A stretch of DNA of 64,000 nucleotides from Hemerocallis citrina (Eukaryota; Streptophyta; Magnoliopsida; Asparagales; Asphodelaceae): assembly GCA_017893485.1 (NCBI GenBank), contig CM030368.1:107639549-107703548 (forward strand), given 5' to 3'. Positions 1-10,369 of this stretch are shown here, one piece after another (position 1 is the stretch's first letter; every line of letters starts with the position of its first letter). Both the position numbers and the translations under genes were made by a program. The notes beneath the pieces are model-generated. The model was not told the DNA's origin. It did no database searches and saw nothing but the letters and a program-made list of their open reading frames with translations.

Positions 1-3
1 AAG

Positions 4-1020
4 ATGAAGTTTCCCACTCGGGCCGGAGTAAGGAAAGTAAAGGGCAATCAGGAAACGGCCCATAAGTGCTATATGACCTCTACCCTCGGTCCAGTCCTCT
101 CCTTAGAAACTCTAGAAATCCCTCAAGACGCAGCCCGGCCAACGTCCGAGCCGATGGATGAATTGGAGGAAGTGCTCTTCTCTGAGCAAGACCCAAGTCG
201 GAAGTTCTTTGTTAGCAAGACCCTCCCATCCGCCTTATGCTCAGACATAGTCCAGTGCATCTGAAGGAACCGAGACCTCTTTGCTTGGTCAGCTGCAGAC
301 ATGCCCGGAATTTCCGAAGAGCTCTTGGTCCACTATCTCAGCGTTGTTCCGGGGTCCAAACCGGTTCAACAAAAGAAGCGCAAGTTTGCCCCCGAGCGCC
401 AGTTAGCTATAAAAGAGGAGGTGGACAAGATTTTGAAGGCCCGGTTCATACAATAGGTGAACTATCCCGAGTGGTTGTCGAATGTAGTAATGGTGAAGAA
501 GTCCAACAGAACTTGAAGGATTTGTATCGATTTTACCGACCTCAACAAGGCCTGCCCCAAGGATCCCTTCCCTCTTCCGAGTATTGACACTCTGATTGAT
601 GCCACCTCGGGACATGAACTCCTCAGCTTCATGAATGCCTTCTCAGGCTACAACCAGATCCAGATGTTCCCCCAGATATCCCGAAGACATCATTTGTGAC
701 CGATCAGGGCCTCTATTGCTACAGGGTTATGCCCTTCGGTCTGAAGAATGCAGGCGCAACATATCAACGTCTCGTCAAAAAGATTTTCCAAGCTCAAATC
801 GGCCGTAATATGGAGGTATATGTTGACGACATGCTTGTAAAAAGCATCCGAGGTGCCGATCATGTGACCGACCTCCAGGAGGCATTTGATGTTCTGAGAA
901 AGTACAACATGAGACTCAATCCGAACAAGTGTGCATTTGGTGTCTCGTCAGGAAAGTTCCTCGGCTTCATGGTTAGCCAATGAGGAATTGAAGCAAACCC
1001 TGAAAAAATCAAGGCCATAT
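4..1020 (+). pseudogene. T1 pol: protease-RT linker and reverse transcriptase (broken)
   Basis: Reverse transcriptase would copy the element RNA into cDNA in the cytoplasmic particle. The first frame holds the KFPTRAGV linker typical of Tat pol, then the RT core with CIDFTDLNKACPKDPFPLP and an FSGYNQI motif. The catalytic YVDD motif (YVDDMLVKS) lies near 822-848. Stops interrupt the first frame at 262-264, 454-456 and 514-516; the frame then shifts near 672, and another stop sits at 981-983, after which the same frame continues into RNase H. Several stops sit where an arginine or tryptophan codon is expected, as after C-to-T decay of methylated DNA. No functional enzyme can be made from this copy. 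Confidence 0.88.
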
Positions 1021-1995
1021 TAGACATGGCCCTTCCCAAGAATGTTAAGGAAGTTCAGAGGTTAACGGGCCGCCTAGCCGCCATAGGGCGCTTTCTTTCG
1101 AAGTCCGGGGAGAAATGCCTGCCCTTCTTCAAGGCCCTCAGGGGGGCTAAAGGTTTCGAATGGGGTCAACAGCAACAGGAGTCGTTCGACCAGCTCAAGA
1201 CTTACCTCGTCAATCCTCCTCTCCTCAGCAAACCAATTCCTGGCGAACCCCTCTACCTCTACCTGGCAGCCTCCGAGCAGACCCTCAGCGCTGTTTTAGT
1301 AAGGGAAGAAGATCGGGCTCAAAAGCCCATCTACTATGTGAGCAAAGTACTTTGGGATGCCGAGCTCCGCTACCCGAAGATCGAAAAGATGGCTTATGCC
1401 CTGGTGATGGCCGCGAGAAAGCTTCGCCCGTATTTTCACTCCCATTCGGTGGTCGTTCTTACCGACCATCTGCTGAAGCAAGTGCTCCACAAGCCGGAGA
1501 CCTCCGGCCGTCTTATGAAGTGGTCTATCGAGCTGAGCCAGCATGATATAACTTATCAGCCTCGGACCGCGATCAAGGCTCAGGCCTTAGCCGAATTCAT
1601 AGTCGATAGTACCATCCCCGAGTTCAGCCAAGCGATGAAGGGACCGCCTATCTGGTCGGTTTATGTGGACGGATCCTCGTGCAATGAGGGAAGCGGAGCC
1701 GGGGTCATTCTGGCAGGCCCAGATGACTTCATCCTCCAATACTCCCTCCGTATCAACTTCAAGGCCTCTGATAACGAAGCAGAATACGAGGCACTCATAG
1801 CCGACCTTGGAATGGCTCGCAACGCAGGGGCGCAATGCCTCAGGATCTTTAGCGACTCTCAGTTAGTCGTGAATCAGGTCCTCGGTGAATATGAAGCATG
1901 TGATGACAGGATGGTTAAATACTTAGCCAAGGTCAGGAGCCTCATGACACTGTTTGAAGAAGCCCTCATCCAACGAATACCCCAGAAAGAGAATG
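1021..1995 (+). pseudogene. T1 pol: degenerate RNase H plus archaeal-type RNase H
   Basis: An open stretch continues the RT frame. About residues 50-195 of the ORF starting at 1026 resemble the usual gypsy RNase H, but the segment expected to hold the first catalytic Asp reads LYLYLAASE, with Ala there. A second domain follows at about 1650-1990: VYVDGSSCNEGSGAG, DNEAEYEAL and IFSDSQLVVNQV, which keeps the Asp, Glu and Asp of an active archaeal-type RNase H. Loss of the first domain's residues with gain of a second domain is known for the Tat lineage. The frame breaks near 1995, and integrase continues in another frame. Confidence 0.88.
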
Positions 1996-3408
1996 CTCAG
2001 GGCCAACGCCCTCTCCAAACTAGCCTCTTCCTCCCTACAAGGTCTCGAGCAGACCGTCTTGATAGAGGTCCTTCTGAAGCCAAGTATAGAGGACGAAACT
2101 TCCTACTCTATGGAGTCGTTGCCTGTCCTGCTTGAAGATAACTGGATGAAACCCCTCGTTGAATTCTTGAGGGACGGGCTCCTCCCCGAAGATCCTAAGG
2201 AAGCTCGAAGAGTGAGAACCCGAGCCGAGCGTTACACACTAATCGGAGGTATCCTATATAAATGCTCTTTCACACAGATAGACGGCAGGCCGTACCTGAG
2301 ATGCCTCTCCCCCGAGCAAGCCGACTACGCCCTGCAAGAACTTCATGAGGGCATCGGTGGGGCACATTCGGGGTCCAGAGCTTTAGCCTGCAAAGTGTTG
2401 AATTATGGATATTTCTGGCCCACTCTCCTACGAGACGCCGAACGGCATGTTCGGTAATGCAGCTCCTGTCAGAAGTACTCCGACATCCGATGCCTCCCAC
2501 AAGCTCCACTCACTTCCCTATCAAGTCCAATCCCCTTTGCAATGTGGGGGATGGATTTACTAGGGCCATTTCCACCAGCTCCCGGACAGTTCAAATTCTT
2601 AGTCGTGGTGATCGACTACTTCTAAAAATGGATAGAGGCCGAGCCCTTGGCCACGATCACCGAGAACAAGGTTGTTCAGTTCTTTTGGAAGAGCATGATC
2701 TGCCGATTTGGCGTCCCTCGGGTCCTGATAATAGACAACGGAACCCAGTTCACCGGGGCTGCCTTCCGAGCTCTACGCGAAGACCTTGCCATCCAACACT
2801 GGTTCTCCTCCGTTTCTCATCTCCAGTCGAATGGCCAAGCCGAAAATGCTAACCTACATATCCTCTCCGGCATTAAGAAGAGGTTGGATAAATGTTCCAA
2901 AGGCTTATGGGTCGATCAGCTTCCCAACGTGCTGTGGAATTACCGCACCACAAAACGAACCCCCACAGGAGAGAGCCCATTTAATCTCACCTATGGGTCC
3001 GAGGCCATCATCCTCCTCGAAGTCGGAATACCCTCTCCTCTTCTAATAGCTTATGAAGAAGAGCAAAATGCCAGAGAGCTCCGAGCAAATCTAGACCTAA
3101 TAGATGAGATCCGAGAAAGAGCTGCCATTCGTCAACAAAGCTACCGAAGAAGGATCGAGTTGGCATACAACAAAAGAGTCTGCCCTACAGACCTCAAAGA
3201 AGGGGACCTGGTCCTCAGAAAGTTAGGCATCTCATTCCCAGGACAGAAGAGCAAATTGGCCCCGAATTGGGAGGGACCTTACAAGATCGCCAAAGTAGTC
3301 CGCCCCGGGACATACAGACTAGAAGACCTCGAAGGCAGAGAGATCCCTAGGACCTGGAATGCCGACCATCTTCTAAAATACCAAGAAAGAGCACCAACGC
3401 CTCTCTAA
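1996..3408 (+). pseudogene. T1 pol: integrase (broken)
   Basis: Integrase would insert the cDNA into the host genome. The HHCC zinc-binding part is visible at about 2330-2480 (LQELHEGIGGAHSG, then CSSCQK), but a TAA at 2455-2457 cuts it. The catalytic core has MDLLGPF, IDNGTQF and NGQAEN, that is D, D and E in order, with a second TAA at 2623-2625. From 2647 to 3408 the frame is open to a natural end, including the C-terminal segment (DLKEGDLVLRKL, then WEGPYKI and WNADHLLKY). There is no chromodomain, as expected for Tat. Confidence 0.88.
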
Positions 3409-3594
3409 GTATTTTCAAGATGTCGAACCATTCCTCTCCTATTACTTGTACTGTTTTTCTTTTATTTCTCTCTTGTAATAACGGCTTGCAACTTTAGAAG
3501 CAGCCGATCACTAGCCATCAATAAAGAGAGCTTTTTCATATGTTACTTGAGAAAAAAATTGTTTACATCTCTCTGCTTCTACTCTTCACTCTAA
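3409..3594 (+). other. T1 post-pol spacer
   Basis: Non-coding, T-rich DNA between the end of integrase and the tandem array. It contains CAATAAAG near 3520, which could serve as a poly(A) signal. A similar post-pol segment with AATAAA-like words occurs in the T2 remnant at about 15750-15890, supporting its identity as Tat 3' sequence. Confidence 0.55.
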
Positions 3595-4790
3595 CGATGG
3601 TTCGGAGTCCAACACTTGGCTCGATTCTACTTCGCAAGTTCGCTCCTAAGCGAATTAGAGGTAGTTCGCCATTCGGAATTGTTCCCACAACCGTTGAACT
3701 AATCAAACGATGGTTCGGAGTCCAACACTTGGCTCGATTCTACTTCGCAAGTTCGCTCCTAAGCGAACTAGAGGTAGTTCGCCATTCGGAATTGCTTCCA
3801 CAACCGTTGAACTAATCTAACGATGGTTCGGAGTCCAACACTTGGCTCGATTCTACTTCACAAGTTCACTCCTAAGCGAACTAGAGGTAGTTCGCCATTC
3901 GGAATTGCTCCCACAACCGTTGAACTAATCTAACGATGGTTCGGAGTCCAACACTTGGCTCGATTCTACTTCGCAAGTTCGCTCCTAAGCGAACTAGAGG
4001 TAGTTTGCCATTCGGAATTGCTCCCACAACCGTTGAACTAATCTAACGATGGTTCGGAGTCCAACACTTGGCTCGATTCTACTTCGCAAGTTCGCTCCTA
4101 AGCGAATTAGAGGTAGTTCGCCATTCGGAATTGCTCCCACAATCGTTGAACTAATCTAACGATGGTTTGGAGTCCAACACTTGGCTCGATTCTACTTTGC
4201 AAGTTCGCTCCTAAGCAAACTAGAGGTAGTTCGCCATTCGGAATTGCTCCCACAACCGTTGAACTAATCAAACGATGGTTCAGAGTCCAACACTTGGCTC
4301 GATTCTACTTCGCAAGTTCGCTCCTAAGCGAACTAGAGGTAGTTCGCCATTCGAAATTGCTCCCACAACCGTTGAACTAATCTAACGATGGTTCGGAGTC
4401 CAACACTTGGCTCGATTCTACTTCGCAAGTTCGCTCCTAAGCGAACTAGAGGTAGTTCGCCATTCGGAATTGCTCCCACAACCGTTGAACTACTCTAACG
4501 ATGGTTCGGAGTCCAACACTTGGCTCGATTCTACTTTGCAAGTTCGCTCCTAAGCGAACTAGAGGTAGTTCGCCATTCGGAATTGCTCCCACAACCGTTG
4601 AACTACTCTAACGATGGTTCGGATTGCAAACACTTGGCTCGATTCCACTTCGCAAGTTCGCTCCTAAGTGGGCTAGAAGTAGTTCGCCATTCGGAATTAC
4701 TCCCACAACCGTTGAACTACTCTAACGATGGTTCGGATTGTAAACACTTGGCTCGATCCCACTCCGCGAGCTCACTATTAGGCAAGCTCG
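3595..4790 (+). repeat. 113-bp tandem array in T1 3' region (about 10.5 copies)
   Basis: Units start with CGATGGTTCGGAGTCCAAC at 3595, 3708, 3821 and onward, a constant 113-bp step. The last copies (from about 4610) are more diverged. Most units hold the perfect inverted repeat AGTTCGCTCCTAAGCGAACT (8-bp stem, 4-base loop). Short plus-strand ORFs here are only the repeat read through. Arrays between pol and the 3' LTR are a recognised feature of Tat elements and a proposed source of satellites. Confidence 0.95.
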
Positions 4791-5140
4791 ACACGTCTCG
4801 CGAAGTTCGTGAGAAGCATAAGCTCGGCACCACTGGCCGAACACTCATGACGCCGACCCCTAACGAGTATAAGACCAGCTCAGGGACCTCGGCACGATGA
4901 GCATAGTTACAAACAAAACAACCACATAGAGCTACGAAAAACACGCAAGTTTGAGAAAGAAATATTATTAATAATTGGGACGCAGTACAAAGCGACTCTT
5001 CCATACAACAAGATTACAAGGCTTCAAAGAGCAAAAATTACAATGCTGACTCACTACACTTAGACTAAATACAAAGGCTTCAAAAATGATCATCAATGCC
5101 TCCGTGGCGCAGGGATGCTCCTCTTCAAGGACACTCGAGG
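4791..5140. other. Spacer between the 113-bp array and the antisense ORFs
   Basis: No coding signal seen. A roughly 25-bp segment containing GGCGCAGGGATGCTCC is repeated at 5097-5121 and 5152-5176; the second copy lies inside the 3' end of the neighbouring minus-strand ORF. Confidence 0.5.
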
Positions 5141-5982
5141 TCAGCGACGTTTGCCTCCATGGCGCAGGGATGCTCCGCTCGATGAAATGGCCACAGCACT
5201 TTGCGCCTCCCCCGGACTAGGATGGCCGATAGGCGAACGGGTCACGAGCTCATAAAACGTGATGTCCCGATCGCTCTCTGCGCGAGTACATGAAGTGCTC
5301 CTCACATTGATCGGCCCCGAACGCGGTTTGAGACGAGCCACCTCCGCCTCCAGCTCTGAGATCCGGTCTCGCAACGAGTCATCTTTGACATCGACCTCGA
5401 AGCAAGGAGGTATCGCGGAGCTCGGGATGCCGGAGCGACTCGCAATAAGACGGCGAAGGTAAGTGACTTCGATGCTCTTATCCACCGTGGCTCTCTTCAG
5501 CGCGTCGACCTCGGCGGTCAGTTCGTCACGTTCGGTCGTCAGTTTGGCCACCTCGGCCGTCAATTCCTCCCCCCCGTCCGAAGCTCCGTCTCTACTATTT
5601 GCAGGTGGCGGATCTCAGAAAGCAGATCGTCCCTCTCCGCTGTTATTTTGGATAAGGTGTGGCAAATGCACTTGATCCGAAGGCCATAGCTAAATGCAGT
5701 CGACGAACCCTCATCCTCTCCTAAAGGGTTCATCTCGGCGATCCTGCTCTCCAGTCGCCGGATCTCGATGTCTCGCCGACCCAGGATGAGTTGAAGATGG
5801 TTCCACTCGCTTTCGGCTCTGCGCAATCCCAGCTCAACTTCGTAGAGCCGCTCCTGGTACCTCGCCAAGCACAGCCTCGTCGCTCCTAAGCCGACCTCGG
5901 GACGAGTGTTGTCCCCCGAGCCAGTAGGCTCGACAGCTTGAGTCACCACCGCAAGTTGAAAAGAAGTCGAAGCAAGCAACAA
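5141..5982 (-). pseudogene. Second antisense coiled-coil ORF of T1, frameshifted
   Basis: I do not recognise a named family. Two minus-strand ORFs (5982-5560 and 5563-5141) abut at a run of seven G on the minus strand near 5566-5572. Losing or adding one base there would make one ORF of about 280 codons, so a homopolymer slip is the simplest reading. The product is rich in heptad-like charged segments (LRRAESEWNHLQLILGRRD, then AKLTTERDELTAEVDALK), that is, predicted coiled coil. A TAG stop with a splice-acceptor look sits just upstream (near 6016), so the true 5' end may be an upstream exon. It lies in the same orientation as the antisense gene at 6169-8289 and may be its continuation or a separate unit. 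Confidence 0.5.
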
Positions 5983-6168
5983 ATTCTCAAATACATTGCC
6001 GAACTCCTACACTTGCGAAAATTTCAAAAATCTCTAAGAAAAAATAGAGAGACAGAGTCGAGCCCAAAAAGTCGTTTTCATTCATAACAAAAAGCGGTGG
6101 CCAGTCCGCAATTAGGCGTTACAAAAAAGAAAGAAAAAGAAGAAGAACAGAAGTAAAATCAAGTGGAG
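5983..6168. other. Gap between the two antisense coding units
   Basis: This stretch follows the stop of the antisense gene at 6169. It is A-rich on the plus strand near 6120-6150 and shows no coding potential. It could hold the 3' end of the upstream antisense transcript. Confidence 0.4.
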
Positions 6169-8289
6169 TCAGGGCACGACCTCTTTCCCGGGGCGACGAG
6201 AATGGGTGGGGGTCGACGTCTCTGAAGGGGTTATCACCACCAATGGGGTAACCACAGAGCTCGGGACCTCGCTGGCGACTTCGACTTCAGTCTCGGCTTC
6301 GTCCTCCACTTCTTCTTCTTCCCCCTCTGATTCAGGGTCGAATCCCTCGACGTGGCCCGGGAACAGTCTCCATCCCGAGCAGTCCACGTCAGGGTACGTC
6401 TTTGTCACCCGGGCGATGGCTTCGGCATAAGCTTTGGCCATGTTTTGGGCAAGGAAACCTTGCACCTTCGCCAGGGTCGCATCCTCGGCCCCCTTCACTG
6501 CCGCAGCCTTGGCCTCTTCGGCTTCGGCCAATTGTTTGGCCGCCTCCTCCTTCTGGCGAAGAAGGTCGCTCTCCAGCTTCACGACCTGCACCTCGAGGTA
6601 ATCGACCCTCACCGACTTTGCCTCGAACTCGACCGTGAGCTTGTCGAGCTCGTTCCCCATCCGAGCCTTCTCCTTCCGAGCCTGGTCGGACTCCTGCTTC
6701 AGCTCCTTCTCCAGAGCCGCCAACCTCTCGGTGAGGTGTCCAAAATGGACAATGATCTGCGACAAGGAAAGAAGAATTAAAAGAGTTAGAAAAATTATAG
6801 CTAAAGAAATTCAACGACGGCAAAAATCTAATACTTACCGAGACGGCCGAGCGAGCAATCTCGATGACGTCGTCACCTTCTTGCCCGGCCTCCATGGCGG
6901 CGCGATCCTTTGGCGTCGCCAGATGCTTGATTGCCTGCATGCTTGCCAAGGAGTTACCGAGGAATCCATCATGTTTCCGAACTTGCCAATCCGGAATATG
7001 GATCCTCTTGTGCTCCTCGGTCAGGAGCTCCTCGGCCACCACTGACAGCGGCGGCGTCGTCATCTCGAGGGCCGCGGCGATGGGGAAGTCACCAACCCCG
7101 GTTGACGCCGAAGTGCCTGCATCGACAACAGCCGGACTCCGAAGGGTCTTCGCCTCCTCGATCGTCTCCGTGACCCTCGGAGTCTTTGGGGTCGGTAACT
7201 TGGTGACCACCCTCTTGCGCTTCTTCGGCGCCTTACTGGCGAGCCCAGCTCTGAGAGCCAACACCGCATCGTAGTCCATCGTCTCTGCATTAAAAATAAA
7301 GTTAGTTAGCATAATACAAGTCATGAGAAGTAAAGTATGAAAAACAAAGTATAAAAGCATAAAAGAAGCCACGTACTGGGATCTACGCGGCAGAGCCCTC
7401 CCTTGAACAAGACATCCTCGGTCAGCTCCTTCCAATCATACTTCAGCCGATCGAGAAGTGTCTGGACTACCTCTTCTTCTTCAGGACGAAGCTTGGGCAG
7501 CGCCTTCGCCCTCTTCGACACCCCTTCAACCCAACTGGAGGGGATCGGCCAGGCCTCCGGACCCCGCACTATCAAGAACTTTTCATGCCAGTGCTTGATG
7601 GATTCGAGGCATATGACAAGCCTGCCGCCATGCCTCGGAGCCAAATAGTATCAGTACTCCGACCTGTTCCCTTGGTGTAGCCGATAGATTGTCCGAAGCA
7701 CGTTCAGCTCCGGCTCGATCCCAGCAGCTTGACAGTGAAGTATGAAGCCGTTTATGACTCTCCATGCGTTCGACATTAGTTGGATGGGACTGACCCTGAA
7801 CCAACTCATGACGAGGATAAAGAACAGATGGAGAGGTAGCCGAGCCCCGGCGATAAAGGCGTCAACCGGCCAGCAACACATGGTCACTGGTAGCGGCGAG
7901 TTGGCCCTAACCCCGGGACCTGGCAGCATAAGCTCGTACTCCTCCGGGATCTGGAAACAGTCCCGGATCACTCCCAAGTCCTCTTCGCGAAGGATCGACA
8001 CAGTCTCGTTCGCCTCCGTCGTCTCCCTCGCCGCATTCTCCTCGAAGGACCTCCCCCTCCCATGAACTATGCGCTCGGCGTGCTCCTCCGGAAGCACCCG
8101 AACCCTGTGGAGTCCCGTCAGTTGCCCTGGCAATCTGCCGAACTCCCCCATACGCTTCGGCTCCTCCACGATCGAATCTTTGTCGAACACCTTCTTGCCC
8201 TTGTCTGGCCGACTCGGAGTGTGGGCTTCGACAACTTCGAGGGAGGGCTCGGACCAAGAGGTCGACTCGGAGACAGAAGCAAGAGACAT
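6169..8289 (-). pseudogene. Antisense gene of T1, Transposase_28-like (PF04195), three exons
   Basis: Gene model on the minus strand: exon 1 8289-7377, intron 7376-7285 (92 bp), exon 2 7284-6839, intron 6838-6757 (82 bp), exon 3 6756-6169. Both introns have GT and AG ends (donors GTACGT and GTAAGT; acceptors TGCAG and CGCAG), and both junctions keep the frame (phases 1 and 0). Exon 1 resembles the plant 'putative gypsy-type transposon' domain: EEYELMLPGPGVR, then ARLPLHLFF and NAWRVINGF. Exon 2 has a basic patch (KAPKKRKR) that could be a nuclear signal. Exon 3 is a long coiled coil with an acidic tail. A TGA at 7651-7653 breaks exon 1 where the frame otherwise continues on both sides. Antisense ORFs of this kind are known from Tat elements; their function is unknown. 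Confidence 0.72.
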
Positions 8290-8444
8290 AGTTTATGAAA
8301 TAAACTAAGTATAAATTACCTTAAAAGATTAGCTGTCGGAAACTCCACCAGAAAACGAACGGCGATCACCGGAAACACTCGCTTAGCACAAAAGATTGCC
8401 TGAGCAATAGAGAAGAGAAGTGAAAAATGAGAGAGGGGGTGGGG

Positions 8445-8453
8445 TTTTATAGA
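8445..8453 (-). promoter_or_regulatory. TATA box of the antisense gene
   Basis: The minus strand reads CTCTATAAAACCCC here, about 155 bp upstream of the ATG at 8289. It is followed by a pyrimidine-rich leader, as in plant Pol II genes. It supports the antisense unit having its own promoter rather than using an LTR. Confidence 0.6.
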
Positions 8454-8714
8454 GCGAGGCGCACAAAACGAGGTTAATGGGCCTGTACTGCCGGCCCATT
8501 CACACAAAATGCCAAAAGCAACCTCAAACGTCGCCTTGTTTACCACGCCAAGCCGTACATCGCATTAATTACTGTCCCATCTGGCAGAAGCTCAGAGGTC
8601 ACAGCATTAAATGAGCATCTCATCCGTCAGAGCTGTCAGAAGTTCAGAAGCCATCACATTTAATGGCCGCTATGTCAGCCAAGAGCATAGAAGCCACCAA
8701 CGCTGAGCCAAAAA
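8454..8714. other. Upstream region of the antisense promoter
   Basis: No ORF of note. It lies between the TATA box and the 58-bp array and may contain upstream promoter sequence. AGAAGCTCAGAGGTCACA and a similar AGAAGTTCAGAAGCCATCAC phrase recur about 50 bp apart. Confidence 0.35.
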
Positions 8715-9240
8715 ATGACAAGTCAAGGACTTCGGCACCAGCTGCCAAGCGTTCTTGATACCGACCGTGTTACATGGAAAGTTGGGGTTCGGCACCAGCT
8801 GCCGAGCGTTCTTGACACCGATCGTGTTACATGGAAAGTAGGGGTTCGACACCAGTTGCCGAGCGCTCTTGACACCGACTCTGTTACAGGGAAAAATTGA
8901 GGGTCGGCACCAGCTGCCGAGCACTCTTGACACCGACCCTGTTACAGGGAAAAATTGGGGGTCGGCACCAGCCGCCGAGTGTTCTTAACACCGACCCTGT
9001 TACAGGGAAAAATTGGGGTTCGGCACCAGCTGCCGAGCGTTCTTGACACCGACCCTGTTACAGGGAAAAATTGGGGTTCGGCACCAGCTGCCGAGCGCTC
9101 TTGACACCGACCCTGTTACAGGGAAAAATTGGGGTTCGGCACCAGCTGCCGAGCGCTCTTGACACCGACCCTGTTACAGGAAAAAATTGGGGTTCGGCAC
9201 CAGCTGCCGAGCGCTCTTGACACCGACCCTGTTACAGAGA
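8715..9240 (+). repeat. 58-bp tandem array, about nine copies
   Basis: Units containing GTTACAGGGAAAAATTGGGG and CGGCACCAGCTGCCGAG recur every 57-58 bp (8770, 8828, 8884, 8941, 8999, 9056, 9114, 9172, 9230). CGGCACCAGCTGCCG is a near-perfect palindrome in most units. The array lies between the antisense promoter and the 3' LTR of T1, and its sequence is unrelated to the 113-bp array in the same element. Minus- and plus-strand ORFs across it are repeat read-through. Confidence 0.93.
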
Positions 9241-9749
9241 AAAAGCCACCTCGAACCTCGCCGAACTCCCTCTCTGCACTCACAACCTCGCCGAGGTGCC
9301 TCCGCTCCTCAGAAAAAAGTGCCGAACCACCCATGGACTTCGGCCTCCTGGGCAGCGAACGCACGAAGGGGTAGGTGACGTGATACGAGCATATAGACCA
9401 CACAACGAGGGAAAATAACGGACCCATTCGCCGAAGAAATTGCGGAAAAATAATTAAAAAATTCAGAAAAATCAAGGGAAACTCTTGGGAGATAATTATA
9501 AGCACGGGGAGTTCTAATCCCAACTAATAACTATCACCAGGAGGAAACTCCCCCGAATGACGGATCGACACATGACCAGAAGAACTCAAGAACAGCTTAG
9601 AACACAACCAGCTTAGACAATCACTATACTACCCCCCGAAAGATTCGAAACCTTCCATATGGGCTCCGATACAACTCCGCTAGCCATTAAAACAGTAAAA
9701 CTACTCCTCAAAGGCTGATCAAGCTCAGTCTTCGGGAGTGGGGGGCTCG
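9241..9749 (+). other. T1 sequence before the 3' LTR, with polypurine tract
   Basis: No gene seen. The last bases before the LTR, CGGGAGTGGGGGGCTCG at about 9733-9749, form the polypurine tract that would prime plus-strand DNA synthesis. This position shows that the LTR at 9750 is the 3' LTR of T1. Confidence 0.7.
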
Positions 9750-10364
9750 TGATATGGCTAAAAATGGGGTTAAATCGGAACCACCCAAATCTGGAACGAA
9801 TCTTAAAGCTTAGGGGTAAAATGGTAATTTTGCCTACCAATAGGTCTGAAATGGGTACTGGATCTCTTTCCCAAAGATCCAATAACCCACGAACGGATCC
9901 ACCTCAACTGGGTGCGGGTTTTAACTCGCAGCAAACCCAGTCCAGAAAAGATAGAATTAGGGTTTCTGATTAATCCTAATCAACGGCCCTGATTCACATC
10001 TATCTTTTCACTGGGAATTAGGGATTACATTCCTAATCTGTTTACAGGGATTATATTCCTTATCAGATCATGGGGATTACATTCCTAATCTGATCCCCAA
10101 GGCGCCTATAAATACCCCATCCATCTCTATTAAGAGGTAATCAATCTTTTGCCAATTTATGCTCTTTCTTAATCATCCTTGGTTATTGACTTGAGCGTCG
10201 GAGGGTGCGTCGCCGGGATCAACCCCGGTGTCTCGCACTTTTTGCAGGTGTGCGGCGGGAGCGACGGTCAAACTCCGGCGGAACAGGTAAATAGGTTTGC
10301 TATTCAAAGTTTTCCAAGAATCCACAAATACTATCTGTTTGCCCCCACACTAGATTTAGCGGCA
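9750..10364 (+). repeat. 3' LTR of T1 (LTR A, 615 bp)
   Basis: It begins TGATATGGCTAAAAATGGGG directly after a polypurine tract and ends AGCGGCA. The start and end match the LTR at 28726-29299 (LTR B), and the end also matches that of LTR C (50396-51421). It contains a TATA box at 10107-10114 (TATAAATA). A conserved block follows (GACTTGAGCGTCGGAGGG, a GC hairpin, then TTTTTGCAGG) at 10187-10247. No second copy of this exact LTR is in the window, so insertion age cannot be judged. Confidence 0.85.
10107..10114 (+). promoter_or_regulatory. TATA box of LTR A
   Basis: TATAAATA followed by CCCC, a pattern shared by the promoters of LTR1, LTR2, LTR C and the Tekay LTRs in this window. Transcription would start about 30 bp downstream. 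Confidence 0.6.
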
Positions 10365-10369
10365 AGACC

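Larger units (their letters stand above)
1..10364 (+). mobile_element. Tat-lineage Ty3/gypsy retrotransposon T1, right-hand part
   Basis: The window opens inside pol, just after the protease, and runs to the end of a 3' LTR. The order is RT, degenerate RNase H, archaeal-type RNase H, integrase, a long non-coding and antisense-coding 3' region, polypurine tract, LTR. The YVDDMLVKS reverse-transcriptase motif, two RNase H domains and an integrase without chromodomain are hallmarks of the plant Tat group. An unusually long 3' region with tandem arrays and an antisense ORF is also known for this group (maize Grande is an example). The element is dead: pol carries six stops and two frame breaks. 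Its 5' LTR and gag lie outside the window, so its target duplication cannot be checked; the five bases after the 3' LTR are AGACC. Confidence 0.88.

Noticed and set aside
6206..7274. Plus-strand ORFs of 74-142 codons
   Set aside because: Shadows of the minus-strand coiled-coil exons; no domain and biased composition mirroring the antisense frame.
10349..10364. CACTAGATTTAGCGGC as the left end of the CACTA element
   Set aside because: It looks like a CACTA terminus, but the same position in LTR B reads CACCCGAATTCAGCGGC, so it is homologous LTR A sequence and the match is chance.
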